Shown here piece by piece: positions 63,311 to 64,000 of a DNA stretch of 64,000 bases (position 1 is its first letter; every line of letters begins with the position of its first letter). The stretch lies in the NCBI RefSeq assembly GCF_015278255.1, contig NZ_JADIJC010000001.1, positions 62,001-126,000 of the forward strand, in the 5' to 3' direction. The stretch is from Microbacterium hibisci (lineage in GTDB: Bacteria; Actinomycetota; Actinomycetes; Actinomycetales; Microbacteriaceae). The translations under genes and the position numbers were made by a program. A model generated the notes under the pieces. The model was given only the letters and a program-made list of their open reading frames with translations, had not been told where the DNA came from and did no database searches.

Positions 63311-63712
63311 ATGGACCAGATGATGATGGGCGCCATGTCGAAAGACATGATGAGCATGCCCGGCATGGAGACCATGGACATGTCGGTCATGCAGGCCTGT
63401 ATGGACGCCTGCTCGGCCTGCGAGCAGGCATGCACGGTGTGCTCCACGCAGATGATGTCGTGCGCGCCCGCGTGCATGAACTGCGCGGACATGTGCAACA
63501 CGATGATGCGCGCCATGATGCGCATGCAGGGCATGAACCCCGCCACCATGATGTCGATGCTCGACGCGTGCATCGCGATGTGCCAGCTCTGCATGGACGA
63601 GTGCATGGAGCACGCCGACCACAGCGAGGTCTGCAAGATGTGCGCTCAGGCATGCAAGGCGTGCATGGACGCCTGCATGGCCATGAAGGACATGATGATG
63701 GCGATGAGCTGA
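63311..63712 (+). CDS. Cys/Met-rich four-helix copper-binding protein (Csp/DUF326-like)
   Basis: 133 residues with 18 cysteines and more than 30 methionines. Cysteines are spaced CxxxC and CxxC along helices (for example CMDACSACEQACTVC and CKMCAQACKACMDAC), as in the Csp four-helix bundles that store Cu(I) inside the bundle. An unusual Met-rich N-terminal segment (MDQMMMGAMSKDMMSM) may act as a metal funnel; no Tat or Sec signal is seen, so it is likely cytosolic. GGAAGG at 63295-63300 fits ATG 63311 rather than ATG 63302. Confidence 0.88.
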   Translation: MDQMMMGAMSKDMMSMPGMETMDMSVMQACMDACSACEQACTVCSTQMMSCAPACMNCADMCNTMMRAMMRMQGMNPATMMSMLDACIAMCQLCMDECMEHADHSEVCKMCAQACKACMDACMAMKDMMMAMS

Positions 63713-63766
63713 GGCTCGTCGCTTCTCTTATGCGAGCGGCTGGCGGAACCGGCTCACCCGGGGGCG

Positions 63767-64000
63767 TCAGCCGCGCAGGACGTTGAACCGCGAGCCGCCC
63801 ACGGCGAGCACGTGGTAGCGCTCGTGGAGCGCGACCGGCGTGCCGGGTGCGGCCGCAGCGGCGGCTCCCGTGCCGTTCCACAGCGCGACGGGGGACCAGT
63901 CCGCGAGCGTGCGGACGATCACGAAGCCCGAGCGCGGATCGGATGCCTCGACGATGGCGTCCGCCCAGTCCGACGGGGTCGCCGCGGCGAGGCGCGCCTG
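63767..64000 (-). CDS. C-terminal part of an unknown protein, cut by the window edge
   Basis: Reading leftward from the window end, 77 codons are open without a start and finish at TGA (63767-63769). The peptide includes SDWADAIVEASDPRSGFVIV, RTLADWSPVALWNGTG and ERYHVLAVGGSRFNVLRG; its codon bias is that of a real gene. No family is recognised. Between it and the copper protein are 54 bases with no feature. Confidence 0.7.
   Translation of the reverse strand, partial: QARLAAATPSDWADAIVEASDPRSGFVIVRTLADWSPVALWNGTGAAAAAAPGTPVALHERYHVLAVGGSRFNVLRG

Overview
The window is high-GC DNA (about 70% by eye) from an actinobacterium, most likely a Microbacteriaceae member close to Microbacterium. This is inferred from codon use, leaderless starts, DUF222/HNH, DUF2510 and DUF559 families, a Gram-positive type IV pilus locus and the very frequent 9-mer GGATGCCGC. 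No rRNA and no complete tRNA gene was seen.

Left end (1-8.4 kb), probably an integrated island. A polar amino acid type ABC transporter (ATPase plus two permeases) is followed by a flavin monooxygenase, a 26-codon mini-ORF, a glutamate/amino acid dehydrogenase and the two ribulose monophosphate enzymes HxlB and HxlA. Read together this looks like uptake of an amino compound, an oxygenation step that may release formaldehyde, nitrogen recovery, and formaldehyde fixation. Behind it lie a broken MobF relaxase, two hypothetical genes and the 3' end of a tRNA-Pro gene at 8331-8361 followed by a tRNA-type terminator, as expected for the right attachment site of an element integrated in tRNA-Pro.

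8.5-14.1 kb: a Wadjet/MksBEF-like operon jetABC. The nuclease partner JetD is not next to it.

14.2-34.2 kb: mostly chromosomal housekeeping and accessory genes: amine oxidase, lipoate ligase family, Mug glycosylase, F420-type oxidoreductase, L,D-transpeptidase, FUSC-type membrane protein, aldo/keto reductase, a secreted beta-helix enzyme, GNAT, Fic, DUF222-HNH and a NYN RNase-like protein.

34.3-47.0 kb: a type IV pilus locus: O-antigen-ligase-like protein, major pilin, three minor pilin-like proteins, prepilin peptidase, PilM, PilN, PilO, PilT, PilC, and convergent PilB. The pilus is predicted to be extendable (PilB) and retractable (PilT).

47-64 kb: BrkB-type membrane protein, NnrE, glutamine amidotransferase, secreted PL11 rhamnogalacturonan lyase, a DUF559 gene bracketed by two 80-bp palindromes, glucan phosphorylase, CYTH protein, dihydrolipoyl dehydrogenase, CopC-like protein, secreted M14 carboxypeptidase, and a Cys/Met-rich copper-binding protein. 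The two secreted polysaccharide enzymes suggest growth on plant cell wall material.

Noncoding DNA is dominated by a REP-like repeat family with two forms (A and B). It sits mainly between convergent genes and has expanded into a roughly 169-bp tandem array (17.8-18.9 kb) and a 66-bp tandem array (44.9-45.3 kb).
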